Below are positions 1 to 8,567 of a stretch of DNA of 64,000 nucleotides, piece by piece. Numbering within the stretch: position 1 is the stretch's first letter; every line of letters begins with the position of its first letter. Under the pieces are notes generated by a model. It saw only the letters and a list, made by a program, of their open reading frames with translations, searched no databases and had not been told where the DNA came from. Source of the stretch: Maribacter sp. (GTDB taxonomy: Bacteria > Bacteroidota > Bacteroidia > Flavobacteriales > Flavobacteriaceae); the NCBI GenBank assembly GCA_011050675.1, contig DRFI01000016.1, positions 1 to 64,000 on the forward strand. Reading direction: 5' to 3'. The translations under genes were made by a program, and so were the position numbers.

Positions 1-104
1 CGTTTACCATCGACCGTAATACGGGCATATATGGGTGCGAAATCGTCTTTTTTCTTGGCCATACTCAACCAAAAATGAATACTAAAAGTCTTTGAAGTCT
101 GCAT
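1..104 (-). CDS. Tyrosine recombinase/integrase, N-terminal fragment (cut by window edge)
   Basis: This frame is too short for most ORF callers but reads cleanly from an ATG at 104 to the left edge, 34 codons plus two bases. It begins MQTSKTFSIHFWLS and continues with the segment APIYARITVDGK, which is the typical opening of the arm-type DNA-binding (SAM-like) domain of Bacteroidota phage/conjugative-element integrases. The catalytic R-H-R-Y domain would lie outside the window. The gene points away from the tRNA-Pro gene about 230 bases to the right, the usual arrangement for an element that integrates into a tRNA 3' end. Family recognition is good. Whether the full gene is intact cannot be seen. 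Confidence 0.8.
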   Translation of the reverse strand, partial: MQTSKTFSIHFWLSMAKKKDDFAPIYARITVDGK

Positions 105-139
105 AAACTCTCGCTTTAAATTAATAATCGATTTGTTTA

Positions 140-229
140 CGAAAGTCAAATCGTTGCGAAAGTCAAATCTATTGAATTACCAATATAGTAAAAATTCTGG
201 TAATAAACCAGGTAACCGAATAGGTAACC
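140..229. repeat. Short direct repeats between integrase and tRNA
   Basis: Two sets of direct repeats are visible. The 13-mer CGAAAGTCAAATC occurs at 140-152 and 157-169. The 8-mer AGGTAACC occurs at 210-217 and 222-229. Closely spaced short repeats between an integrase start and the tRNA end of an element are where arm-type integrase or excisionase sites are usually found. That role is an inference; only the repeats themselves are seen. Confidence 0.55.
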
Positions 230-249
230 TTTGATTTGATAATAAAGCC

Positions 250-297
250 AATCTTATGATTTCAAGAAAAATGAAAACCCTTGATTATCATAAGATT
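250..297. repeat. Perfect 11-bp inverted repeat beside the tRNA
   Basis: AATCTTATGAT at 250-260 is matched by its exact reverse complement at 287-297, with 26 bases between. No U-tract follows on either strand, so it does not look like an intrinsic terminator. It lies in the presumed attachment region between the integrase and tRNA-Pro and may be a recombination or excision-factor site. Confidence 0.5.
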
Positions 298-308
298 AGA
301 TATGTTTT

Positions 309-324
309 GGTGTCAAATGACACC
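309..324. repeat. Palindrome GGTGTCA-AA-TGACACC next to tRNA 3' end
   Basis: Perfect 7-bp arms separated by two bases, ending eight bases from the tRNA 3' end at 332. The loop is too short for a good terminator hairpin, and the T-run that follows it is on the + strand, where no upstream gene exists. It may be a protein-binding palindrome in the attachment site. Function inferred from position only. Confidence 0.45.
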
Positions 325-331
325 CTTTTTG

Positions 332-405
332 TCGGGATGACAGGATTTGAACCTGCGACCACTCGACCCCCAGCCGAGTGCGCTACCGGACTGCGCTACA
401 TCCCG
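332..405 (-). tRNA. tRNA-Pro (anticodon GGG)
   Basis: Read on the minus strand, 74 bases fold as a cloverleaf. The acceptor stem CGGGATG (405-399) pairs with CATCCCG, and the discriminator A is at 332. The T arm carries GGTTCAAATCC. The anticodon stem CTCGG/TCGAG encloses the 7-base loop CTGGGGG, giving anticodon GGG. CCA is not encoded. The 3' end faces the integrase fragment at 1-104, so this gene is the likely attachment site of the element to the left. Since the tRNA is complete here, the element restores its 3' end. Confidence 0.93.
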
Positions 406-417
406 AAATTAAGCCTG

Positions 418-425
418 CAAAAATA
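418..425 (-). promoter_or_regulatory. -7 promoter element of tRNA-Pro
   Basis: On the minus strand TATTTTTG fits the Bacteroidota sigma -7 consensus TAnnTTTG exactly and ends 12 bases before the mature tRNA 5' end at 405. No perfect -33 TTG was found at the expected distance. Confidence 0.5.
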
Positions 426-473
426 GAGAAGTTCTATAGATTAATATCTAACTTTTACTAAAACTTAAATTAG

Positions 474-1385
474 TTATCTCAAAGATACTATCCAATCTAT
501 CATTCTATCTCCCCAGTCTTTTAAATGTTCATCATGTAAACCTAATCCAAATCCGTGGCCACCTTTTGGATATATGTGCATGGTTGCTGAAACACCTTTA
601 TCCTTAACAGCCTTGTAGAATAATAAACTATTTTCTACCGGCACTACAGTATCATCTGTTGCGTGTAGCAAAAATGTAGGTGGAGTTAGCTCTGTAACTT
701 GTTTTTCATTTGAAAAATAATTGACTAATTCGGTGGTTGGGTTTTCCCCTATTAAATTTTTCTTTGAGCCTAGGTGCGTCATTTCTCCAAAAGAAATTAC
801 AGGATACCCCAGCGCCATAAAATCTGGACGTGCACTTTCATCATCTATACCATCAATTGGGTCATAAACCTTTTCATTAAAATGCGTTCCCAATGTGGAT
901 GCTAAATGTCCGCCAGCTGAAAATCCAATAATTCCTATTTTATCCAACTTTACATTAAACTGTTCAGCATTACTACGAACTAGCCTTACCGCTCTTTGAG
1001 CATCTATAAGTGGCACGTACTTTTTGTCGGTTTGCGAAATATCTGATGGTAAACGATATTTTACAACTATACCTGCAATGCCCTTACTGTTCAAAAATTT
1101 TGCAATATCCGTACCTTCCCAATCATAGGCTAATATTCCATACCCTCCTCCAGGAAAAATTAAAACTGCCTCTCCTGTTGCATCTCGTTTTGATGGTAAA
1201 AAAATCTCAATATTGGGGACTTGAACTTTACTAATTCGCAAAATTTCATTTTGCTCATGTATTTCTTTTTCTACACTTTTTAAGTGATTAGGTATTTTAT
1301 CTTTAGGCCATAACTGCATAATGGTATCTTGAGCAAAGATGCTGTTTACCATTAGCAACAATAACAACAATAGTGTGTTTTTCAT
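474..1385 (-). CDS. Secreted alpha/beta-hydrolase, acetyl-xylan-esterase-like
   Basis: The 303-residue protein has a signal peptide (residues 1-18, ending IFA-Q) and the layout of carbohydrate esterases of the BD-FAE/acetyl xylan esterase group. An oxyanion motif FPGGGY is near residue 77, the nucleophile elbow GFSAGG has Ser156, an acidic residue lies in HATDDTVVP (about 244-245), and the catalytic His is in GGHGFG (about 277). The likely reaction is removal of acetyl or other ester groups from plant or algal glycans in the periplasm. It starts the carbohydrate island and is transcribed with the M15 peptidase upstream (16-bp gap). The exact substrate cannot be read from sequence. Confidence 0.8.
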   Translation of the reverse strand: MKNTLLLLLLLMVNSIFAQDTIMQLWPKDKIPNHLKSVEKEIHEQNEILRISKVQVPNIEIFLPSKRDATGEAVLIFPGGGYGILAYDWEGTDIAKFLNSKGIAGIVVKYRLPSDISQTDKKYVPLIDAQRAVRLVRSNAEQFNVKLDKIGIIGFSAGGHLASTLGTHFNEKVYDPIDGIDDESARPDFMALGYPVISFGEMTHLGSKKNLIGENPTTELVNYFSNEKQVTELTPPTFLLHATDDTVVPVENSLLFYKAVKDKGVSATMHIYPKGGHGFGLGLHDEHLKDWGDRMIDWIVSLR

Positions 1386-1400
1386 ATTATATAATTTATA

Positions 1401-2135
1401 CTATTCACAATCCCATTTAAAGTTTGCTATTGGGTCATGTGACGCCCCTTGTAAGTTATAATGCCACCATTCTGTTCGGGTAGACCAAAATCCATATTTT
1501 TCCATAGTACTTTTTAATAGTTTCCTATTATCAAGAATTTTTTTTGGTAAGTCAAAATTATCGTGATATGCTCTTTTTCCAAAATAATCAAAATCAGTTC
1601 CCATATCCAACTCCTCCCCTTCTAAAGTAACCAAAGTTATATCTACAGCACCGCCTTTATTATGAATAGAGCCTTTTACGGGATTAGCAACATATTGTGG
1701 ATTAGGTACAATTTTCCACATTTTGTATTGTACCGAATTTGGTCTGTAGCAATCATAAAACTTAATTTTTACTCCGCTCTTTTTAAACTCTTCATTAGCC
1801 ATTAACAAAGCTTTTACTGTCTTTACTCGTGTATAGCATTCTGCACAATCATATACCTTTTCTTTTAGAAAATTATTATCGGTTGCGTATCGTAAATCAT
1901 AGTCAAAGCCATCGCTATAATCTGCTAAGCGTACAAATGTTGTATCCTTTAAAGAAGTCAACAGTGTAATTTCCTTCTCAATTTTTATGGCTATTGGTTT
2001 TATGTTGGAAATAGAATCTTCGTTGATTTCTACACCAGTAATTATCGTTTCTGGTTCAGTAGTTTTAGAATTGTCTTTACAGGATTGCAAGAATAACGGA
2101 CTTATAATCATTACAAGAATAAACTTGTATCTCAT
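1401..2135 (-). CDS. D-alanyl-D-alanine dipeptidase (peptidase M15D, VanX/DdpX-like), lipoprotein
   Basis: From the Met at 2135 the product is 244 residues with a lipoprotein signal ending LFLQSC (Cys19). The open frame extends to 2168, but that upstream Met adds residues ahead of the hydrophobic core, so 2135 is preferred. M15D zinc and catalytic motifs are complete: SIHNKGGAVD (His158, Asp165) and EWWHY (Glu222, His225), plus the YRP segment near 130-132. The family cleaves D-Ala-D-Ala, and chromosomal members recycle cell-wall dipeptide rather than give vancomycin resistance. No vanHA genes are near, so a wall-recycling role is inferred. Confidence 0.88.
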   Translation of the reverse strand: MRYKFILVMIISPLFLQSCKDNSKTTEPETIITGVEINEDSISNIKPIAIKIEKEITLLTSLKDTTFVRLADYSDGFDYDLRYATDNNFLKEKVYDCAECYTRVKTVKALLMANEEFKKSGVKIKFYDCYRPNSVQYKMWKIVPNPQYVANPVKGSIHNKGGAVDITLVTLEGEELDMGTDFDYFGKRAYHDNFDLPKKILDNRKLLKSTMEKYGFWSTRTEWWHYNLQGASHDPIANFKWDCE

Positions 2136-2276
2136 AAAATTGTTTTTTAAAATAATCAACGAACTCATTTTTTATACTCTTTTGGTGCTCAATATATTAT
2201 ACTAAATAGTGTTAGTTCTGATAGAAATATGGCTACCTTACTTAAACCTTTAATTACAGCAATTTAACTAAAAACG

Positions 2277-3401
2277 ATGAACAACAACCTATTCCTACTT
2301 TTTACTCTAGCTCTTTTTTGTGTCTCCTGTAAAAATGAAAAGGAATCAATTACTAAAACAAACGAAGCAATAGAATCACCTTGGTTATTAGGTTTCGAAA
2401 AAACAGCTATTAACCCAATCATGAAAGCAGATTCTTCTTATACTTTCTTAGATCCTATTTCTAAAAAAGAGGTTCAATGGCAAAAAGCAGACGTATTCAA
2501 TCCGGGTGCAATTGTAAAAAACGATACTGTTTTTCTGCTATTTAGGGCAGAAGATAATCCTAAAGCTATTTTAGGTCATAGAACTTCTCGGATAGGTTTA
2601 GCCTATAGTATTGATGGTATAAATTTCACGAAACATCCTACTCCGGTACTTTTCCCCGATAACGACGAATTTTCACAATATGATCAACCTGGCGGTATTG
2701 AAGACCCACGTATTATAGAGACACCTGACGGTTCTTATATTATGCTCTATACAAGTTGGAATAAAGATATTGCCCGTCTATCTAGTGCCACATCTATCAA
2801 CCTTAGAGAATGGACGAAACAAGGTCCTGTGTTTGAGAATGCCTACGACGGTAAATTTTTGAATAAATGGAGCAAATCTGGATCAATTGTTACCGAATTG
2901 GTCGATGGTAGATTAATTGCAAAAAAAATAAATGGAAAGTACTTAATGTATTGGGGCGAATTGTTTGTGAATCTTGCTACTTCTACAAATGGTGTGGATT
3001 GGGAACCTACACTAAATGAAAAAGAAGAATTGCTTCATAGTTTTACACCATCTATAAATGAATTCGATAGTCATTTAACCGAACCAGGACCACCTGCTTT
3101 ATACACAGAACATGGTATTTTACTATTATATAACGGAAAAAATTTAAGTGGTGAAGGAGCAACAGCTAAGTACCCAGAAGGTACCTATTGTGGTGGTCAA
3201 GCCTTATTCGATAAAAATGACCCTACAAAATTGATAAAGCGATTAGAGACTCCTTTCATTTGTCCTAGTTTACCTCACGAAATAAGTGGACAATATAAAG
3301 CTGGCACAACCTTTATTGAAGGCTTGGTATATTTCAAAGATAAATGGTTTCTATACTATGGTACAGCAGATTCTATGGTCGGCTTAGCCGTTAAAAAATA
3401 A
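2277..3401 (+). CDS. Glycoside hydrolase family 130-like enzyme, lipoprotein
   Basis: 374 residues with a lipobox ending CVSC (Cys18), hence anchored in a membrane facing the periplasm or surface. The five-bladed propeller signature of GH130 is recognisable: VFNPGAIV near 73-80, FRAEDN near 89-94, and GGIEDPRI near 139-146, with the probable catalytic Asp143. GH130 enzymes are beta-mannoside phosphorylases or, in secreted Bacteroidota members, beta-1,2-mannosidases; which applies here is not decidable by eye. It lies 42 bp upstream of a sulfatase on the same strand, suggesting joint attack on a sulfated or mannose-containing polysaccharide. Confidence 0.78.
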   Translation: MNNNLFLLFTLALFCVSCKNEKESITKTNEAIESPWLLGFEKTAINPIMKADSSYTFLDPISKKEVQWQKADVFNPGAIVKNDTVFLLFRAEDNPKAILGHRTSRIGLAYSIDGINFTKHPTPVLFPDNDEFSQYDQPGGIEDPRIIETPDGSYIMLYTSWNKDIARLSSATSINLREWTKQGPVFENAYDGKFLNKWSKSGSIVTELVDGRLIAKKINGKYLMYWGELFVNLATSTNGVDWEPTLNEKEELLHSFTPSINEFDSHLTEPGPPALYTEHGILLLYNGKNLSGEGATAKYPEGTYCGGQALFDKNDPTKLIKRLETPFICPSLPHEISGQYKAGTTFIEGLVYFKDKWFLYYGTADSMVGLAVKK

Positions 3402-3443
3402 TATTAGTCACGAAAATTTATTAAAGTATTTAGTTTCAATTAT

Positions 3444-5225
3444 ATGAAGTTATTTAAAATTTTAAGTATTCTCATCTTATTATCAGTAGCAATTTCTTGT
3501 GTTGAAAAAGAAAAAAGCTCAAAAACCTCAATAAAAAAACCTAACATAATTCTGATTCTTGCTGATGACCAAGGTTGGGGTGATTTGAGCAGCAGTGGAA
3601 ACTCCAACCTTAATACTCCAAACATCGACTCTTTAAGAATTAATGGCGCATCCTTTGAAAATTTTTATGTTCAACCTGTTTGCTCCCCCACAAGAGCCGA
3701 ATTATTGACCGGCAGATATTTTACACGTATGGGTGTTTACGAAACCTCATCAGGTGGTGAACGTATTAATTTGAATGAAACTACCATAGCTGATCTTCTT
3801 AAAGATATAGGTTACCAAACTGCGGCATTTGGCAAATGGCATAATGGTATGCAGCCTCCCTATCACCCAAATTCAAGAGGATTTGACCAGTATTATGGTT
3901 TCGCTTCTGGTCATTGGGGTAATTACTTTAGTCCCATGTTAGAAAATAATGGAGAGATAGTAAAAGGGAATGGCTTTTTAGTAGATGACCTTACAGAAAA
4001 AGGACTTGATTTTATTGAGAAGAATGCCAATGAGTCATTCTTTCTTTACCTACCCTACAATACCCCTCATAGTCCAATGCAAGTACCGGATAAATATTGG
4101 GATAGAATGAAACACAAGTCGTTAGATTTACTATCTGAAGCTGATGTAGATGAAGATTTACAATTTACTAAAGCAGCGTTGGCGATGGTCGAAAATATAG
4201 ACGATAATGTGGGCAGAGTTACCAATAAAATTAAAAAATTAGGATTAGAAGAGGATACCATTATTATATATCTTTCGGACAATGGACCTAATGCATACCG
4301 ATGGAATGGTGGCATGAAGGGTAAAAAAGGACACGTAGATGAGGGTGGCGTTCGTACTCCATTCTATATTCAATGGGTAAATCATATTCAAAAAGGATTA
4401 AACCTTACCGAAATAGCTAGTGGCATAGATCTATTACCAACCCTTTCTGGTTTATTGTCTATACCTATTAAGACAGAAAAACCTATTGATGGTGAGGATT
4501 TAAGTGCATTACTGTTAGGGAATACCACAAACTTTAAAGATCGTTTTATCTTTAATCATTGGAATGGAAAAACAAGCGTAAGAAGTCAACAATTTAGATT
4601 AGATGAAGAAAATAGACTTTTTGATATTACAACTGATCGAGGTCAAAAAAATGATATTTCGTATAATTATCCGCAAATCACAGATTCACTAATTAAGGCT
4701 AAAAACAATTGGGAGAAAGAGACGATACAAATAACCAAAGAAAATGATGAACGAGCTTTTACATTGGGTTATTCAAAAGCGTTATATACTCAGCTTCCTG
4801 CCAGAGATGGTGAAGCCCATGGAAATATTAAACGGAGCAATAAATGGCCTAATGACTCATTTTTTAGAAATTGGAAATCTGTTAAAGATTCGATTACTTG
4901 GAATGTAGAAGTAATTGAAGATGGCCGATTTCAGGTAGAAATGTACTATACATGCCCTCAAATGGATTTAGGGTCAATTATTGAGCTAAGTTTCAAAAAT
5001 AGTAGAATAGCTAAAAAAAATGTGGTGCCTCATGACCCCATTTTAATAGGCATGAACGAAGATAGAGTTCTAAGAACGGAATCTTATGTTAAAGATTTCA
5101 TTCCTCTTGATTTAGGTATTATTACCCTTACTAAAGGAAGTGGGACACTCACACTTAAAGCTATAGAGATTAAAGGAGGCCAAGTTGGTGACTTCAGGCT
5201 TTTACAATTTAAACGAGTAGAATAA
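3444..5225 (+). CDS. Formylglycine-dependent sulfatase (S1 family), lipoprotein
   Basis: 593 residues with a lipoprotein signal ending AISC (Cys19). The metal-binding DDQGWGD stretch is at 41-47 and the sulfatase signature CSPTRAELLTG starts at Cys80, the residue converted to formylglycine. FGKWHNG follows near residue 130. The first 450 residues cover the alkaline-phosphatase-like fold. The remaining ~140 residues form an extra C-terminal region that I do not recognise, possibly a beta-sandwich. It hydrolyses sulfate esters, likely on algal glycans. An anaerobic or aerobic sulfatase-maturating enzyme is not in the window. Confidence 0.9.
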   Translation: MKLFKILSILILLSVAISCVEKEKSSKTSIKKPNIILILADDQGWGDLSSSGNSNLNTPNIDSLRINGASFENFYVQPVCSPTRAELLTGRYFTRMGVYETSSGGERINLNETTIADLLKDIGYQTAAFGKWHNGMQPPYHPNSRGFDQYYGFASGHWGNYFSPMLENNGEIVKGNGFLVDDLTEKGLDFIEKNANESFFLYLPYNTPHSPMQVPDKYWDRMKHKSLDLLSEADVDEDLQFTKAALAMVENIDDNVGRVTNKIKKLGLEEDTIIIYLSDNGPNAYRWNGGMKGKKGHVDEGGVRTPFYIQWVNHIQKGLNLTEIASGIDLLPTLSGLLSIPIKTEKPIDGEDLSALLLGNTTNFKDRFIFNHWNGKTSVRSQQFRLDEENRLFDITTDRGQKNDISYNYPQITDSLIKAKNNWEKETIQITKENDERAFTLGYSKALYTQLPARDGEAHGNIKRSNKWPNDSFFRNWKSVKDSITWNVEVIEDGRFQVEMYYTCPQMDLGSIIELSFKNSRIAKKNVVPHDPILIGMNEDRVLRTESYVKDFIPLDLGIITLTKGSGTLTLKAIEIKGGQVGDFRLLQFKRVE

Positions 5226-5259
5226 AAAAAGCCCTTATTTCAAATATGAAATAGGGGCT
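5223..5259 (-). terminator. Intrinsic terminator of the isomerase/GMC operon
   Basis: A hairpin with arms at 5230-5241 and 5248-5259 (AGCCCCTATTTC on the minus strand) is followed on that strand by seven U residues. It lies directly beyond the sulfatase stop and ends transcription coming from 8567 leftward. It may also serve the + strand gene, but the U-tract there is absent. Confidence 0.8.
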
Positions 5260-5283
5260 AATGGTTGGTATTGGTAATTGGTA

Positions 5284-6105
5284 CTATTCTTCCAATTGAC
5301 TTAAATAAACTAAGCTTTTTGGTACTTGAGTGACTACATTCTTAGATTCATCTTCTATAAACATGTATTCAATTCCTAATTTTTTAGCTTCAGCAACTAC
5401 TCCCGCAATATCTATTTGCCCTGTTCCTAAAACAACATTGGTATCATCTTCTTCATGACCGGTATTATTTCCTTCAATACCTTTTTCCATATCCTTTAGA
5501 TGTAATAATGTGATTTTCTTCGGATATTTCTTCATTAACGCTAGTGGGTCCGCACCTCCATGTTGTGCCCAAAATACATCTAACTCAAAAGTAAAATGAG
5601 TTGCATTTTTAGCCATATAATCAAACAGGGTTCCGTTTTTATACGGTCTAAACTCATAGCCATGTGGGTGGTATGCTAGCACCAGTCCGTTTTCTTTCAA
5701 AATTTTACCAGCTTTGTTGAATACTTCTGTAGCATGCTTGGTTTCTTTCAAAGCCCAATTATTGTCATCATGAGGTACCCATGCACACATTACATATTTA
5801 GCTCCAAAATCTTTTGCATTTTTAATGACCTTCTCTACATCGTTCTCCAAGTCACCAAACCCAGCACCTACACTTACCACATCTAAATCATTTTCGGCTA
5901 ATAAAGCTTTAAATTCTTCAATTGGTAAATCATACGTTTCACCACCTTCAATTTTAGTGATACCCCATTCATTAATCAACCCCAATGTGTTTGACACATC
6001 CATTTTAAATTGATTTCTAAGGCTATATAATTGCAAACCTACTTCTTGGGCTTGCGCTAAAAAACCACTACCTAAAAAGATAGCGGCTATTATTACTTTT
6101 TTCAT
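5284..6105 (-). CDS. Periplasmic sugar phosphate isomerase/epimerase-like TIM barrel (AP endonuclease 2 fold)
   Basis: About 273 residues from the preferred Met at 6105 (an alternative Met is at 6111). A signal peptide ending LAQAQ shows export. The rest has the Xyl-isomerase-like TIM barrel pattern: VGLQLYSLR at the N-terminus, a metal-site His in LAYHPHGYEF, FELDVFWAQHGG, and LLHLKDME. Exported members of this family are found with GMC oxidoreductases and Gfo/Idh proteins and act on oxidised (3-keto) sugars rather than sugar phosphates. That is a family-level expectation, not shown here. It is the last gene of an operon with the two genes upstream (8-bp gap). Confidence 0.8.
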   Translation of the reverse strand: MKKVIIAAIFLGSGFLAQAQEVGLQLYSLRNQFKMDVSNTLGLINEWGITKIEGGETYDLPIEEFKALLAENDLDVVSVGAGFGDLENDVEKVIKNAKDFGAKYVMCAWVPHDDNNWALKETKHATEVFNKAGKILKENGLVLAYHPHGYEFRPYKNGTLFDYMAKNATHFTFELDVFWAQHGGADPLALMKKYPKKITLLHLKDMEKGIEGNNTGHEEDDTNVVLGTGQIDIAGVVAEAKKLGIEYMFIEDESKNVVTQVPKSLVYLSQLEE

Positions 6106-6119
6106 ACTCATTTTACTAT

Positions 6120-6842
6120 TTACGTAAGTAAATTACCTTCGTCGTCCCATTCTGCGATAACGTTTCGTTGACTTTGGTCTACACATTTCGCTATCCATGC
6201 TGGGTCATAAGCAACACCGTGTTGATCAAGTACATCTTGCGGTACGCCATCCCATACATTTGGTGAATTTCCTTTATAACCTAAGTCTGCAATACCTACT
6301 TTAGAAGTATAGTAACCGGTTACCGTTAGGCCACGCATTGTATAGAAAAATTGAATTTCAAGCGGTTGCTCACTTAATGGCTTTTCAGTATCGTGCCAGC
6401 AAATTTCATCGCAAATCTGCTTTTTTTGTTCTAAGGTCGCCGATTTAAATTCTGTACCGAATTCTGTATTACTTTTATGATCTAACCACATTAGACCACC
6501 TAACAAAGTAGGTGCTAAATCTGGAATATCCTTACCCATAAACTCAACAAGCTCTGGCACACCAGCCTCAATAGGACCACCATGTGGTTCTTTTGGAGGT
6601 AGTATAACTATACTTAAAGCTGCAATAGTTTCCATCTCATGTTCATTGAAAAGTTGCTCAGCATTAATCTTTTCAATACGTTCTAATTCTGCAGGCGTTC
6701 TTCCAAAATACTTTTCGCTACTGGTTGCAATGGCTTCATCAATAGTTTCACCATTTTCAGTCTTACAAGAATTGAAGACCAGACCGGTAGTTGCCGCAGC
6801 GCCACCAAGTATTAAAGTTTGTAAACTCTTTCTTCTATCCAT
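6120..6842 (-). CDS. Gluconate 2-dehydrogenase subunit 3 family protein (small subunit of a GMC dehydrogenase)
   Basis: 240 residues. A twin-arginine-type start (MDRRKSLQTLILGG) is combined with a lipobox VFNSC (about Cys26), suggesting Tat export of a folded complex followed by lipid anchoring. The central part (TIAALSIVILPP, FFYTMRGLTVTGYYTS) matches subunit 3 of membrane gluconate dehydrogenase and the small subunit of glucoside 3-dehydrogenase. This subunit is needed for export and stability of the FAD subunit, whose gene ends only three bases upstream. A cytochrome c subunit, usual in proteobacterial versions, is not present next to it. Confidence 0.85.
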   Translation of the reverse strand: MDRRKSLQTLILGGAAATTGLVFNSCKTENGETIDEAIATSSEKYFGRTPAELERIEKINAEQLFNEHEMETIAALSIVILPPKEPHGGPIEAGVPELVEFMGKDIPDLAPTLLGGLMWLDHKSNTEFGTEFKSATLEQKKQICDEICWHDTEKPLSEQPLEIQFFYTMRGLTVTGYYTSKVGIADLGYKGNSPNVWDGVPQDVLDQHGVAYDPAWIAKCVDQSQRNVIAEWDDEGNLLT

Positions 6843-6845
6843 CTT

Positions 6846-8567
6846 CTAAATATTTTGTGCCTTAAGTTGTTCAATGATATAATCAGAAGCTCTCCATGAA
6901 AGTGCCATAATTGTCCAAGTACAGTTCTTATCTGCTTGAGAAACAAATACACCAGCATCTACAATAAATACATTGTCCGCATCATGTAACTGCTGAAACT
7001 TATTTGTAACCGATGTCTTTGGGTCATCTCCCATTCTGGTCGTACCTACCTCATGAATAATCTCACCAGGTTTGTTCAATCCGTAATCTTTATCCTTACC
7101 TGGCTTGTCTCCTAAATAGTGACCACCCATATTATGGATAATCTCCTCAAAGGTATCTTGCATGTGCTTCGCCTGGTTTACTTCGTATTCTGAATGTTTA
7201 TAGTTAAACTTCAAAACAGGAATACCAAATTGATCAACCGTTGTAGGGTCGATTTCACAATAATTATCTTTGTAAGCGATCGCTTCTCCACGACCACCAA
7301 ATCCTATTACGGATCCATAATATTTCTTTACATCATCACGTAAGCTATCACCATAACCTCCTGATTTTAGTCCGAAGTATTGGTTCAAAGCATTTGGATC
7401 CCAACCAAAACCGTAGTTTGGTTGACTCATACCTCCCCAAACTTCAATATGATATCCTCTTGGGAAATTCAATTTAGAGTTATCGCCCCACCAAGGTGAG
7501 TAAACGTGCATACCACCTACACCATCTTCATTATAAGATGTCTTTCTATCCATTAAGCCCGGTATAACACCAGCAGCACCTGAACCTGTAGAATCATGTA
7601 AATATCTACCAACAAGATTACTACTGTTTCCTAAACCATTAGGGTGTTGCTTACTCTTAGAGTTTAAAAGTATACGTGCAGAACTACATGCAGATGCAGC
7701 CAATACAACCACTTTACCTCTAAGTGTATATTCTTTTCTGTCTTCTTTGTTAATATAAGAAACCCCTGTCGCCTTACCTTCTTCATTAGTAAGAACCTCA
7801 CGTACCATTGAATTTACAAACAGTTTTACCTGACCACCACTCTTTTGAGCTGGAAATATCAAGCAACTACCTGCTGAGAAATCGGCATATATTTGACATG
7901 ATCTGCCACATTGACCACAATAGAAACAAACTCCGCGATCTGCGTTAATTCTTTTTGTTAACATAGAAAGTCTACCTGGTATAACCGGTACGTTAGACTT
8001 CTTTGCTCCATTTATATAAAACAACTCGTGTAATCTCGGTTTCGGGGGAGGAAGAAAGAATCCATCAGGATCATTTTCTCTACCTTCATTGGTACCAAAA
8101 ACACCAATTAACTTGTCTAATTTATCGTAATAAGGTTTAACATCATCATATCCTATTGGCCAATCATCTCCATGACCATCACGTGTTTTACCTTTAAAAT
8201 CCTTTGGTCCAAAACGTAAAGAAATACGTCCCCAGTGGTTGGTTCGTCCTCCTAGCATTCTTGCACGCCACCACCTAAATTCAGTTCCTTCTGCATGTGT
8301 ATATGGTTCTCCTTCAACTTCCCAATCTCCCCAAGACATATCCCATTCGCCAAAAGCTCTATCTGTACCCGCTCCTCTTCGTGGAGAATCATATGGCTGC
8401 TTTAATTGCGTCATGGTTTTTGGATCAGCTGGGTCAAAAAACGGACCCGCCTCAACAACAGCTACATTTAAACCTGCATCTGCCAATTGCTTGGTAGCCA
8501 TACCACCACCTGCTCCTGAACCTACGATGATAACATCAAAGATTTCTGAGGATTCTTTTATCTGCAT
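6846..8567 (-). CDS. GMC-family FAD-dependent oxidoreductase (sugar dehydrogenase large subunit)
   Basis: 573 residues. The FAD-binding Rossmann motif VGSGAGGG is at 15-22 with the matching Glu in VVEAG about 20 residues later. A cysteine cluster CFYCGQCGRSC lies near the middle, and the C-terminal GMC pattern HEVGTTRMG...VDAGVF...NCTWTIMALSWR holds the catalytic His/Asn region. It has no signal peptide of its own and is probably exported together with the Tat-tagged subunit 3 encoded next. The complex likely oxidises a sugar hydroxyl and passes electrons to the respiratory chain. First gene of the 8567-5284 operon. Confidence 0.88.
   Translation of the reverse strand: MQIKESSEIFDVIIVGSGAGGGMATKQLADAGLNVAVVEAGPFFDPADPKTMTQLKQPYDSPRRGAGTDRAFGEWDMSWGDWEVEGEPYTHAEGTEFRWWRARMLGGRTNHWGRISLRFGPKDFKGKTRDGHGDDWPIGYDDVKPYYDKLDKLIGVFGTNEGRENDPDGFFLPPPKPRLHELFYINGAKKSNVPVIPGRLSMLTKRINADRGVCFYCGQCGRSCQIYADFSAGSCLIFPAQKSGGQVKLFVNSMVREVLTNEEGKATGVSYINKEDRKEYTLRGKVVVLAASACSSARILLNSKSKQHPNGLGNSSNLVGRYLHDSTGSGAAGVIPGLMDRKTSYNEDGVGGMHVYSPWWGDNSKLNFPRGYHIEVWGGMSQPNYGFGWDPNALNQYFGLKSGGYGDSLRDDVKKYYGSVIGFGGRGEAIAYKDNYCEIDPTTVDQFGIPVLKFNYKHSEYEVNQAKHMQDTFEEIIHNMGGHYLGDKPGKDKDYGLNKPGEIIHEVGTTRMGDDPKTSVTNKFQQLHDADNVFIVDAGVFVSQADKNCTWTIMALSWRASDYIIEQLKAQNI

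Noticed and set aside
309..331. Palindrome followed by a T-run, considered as a + strand terminator
   Set aside because: Two-base loop is sterically poor and there is no + strand gene upstream; kept only as a palindrome.
1401..2135. Vancomycin resistance (VanX) as a function
   Set aside because: No vanH, vanA-type ligase or vanRS genes nearby; chromosomal M15D lipoproteins are common in bacteria without resistance.
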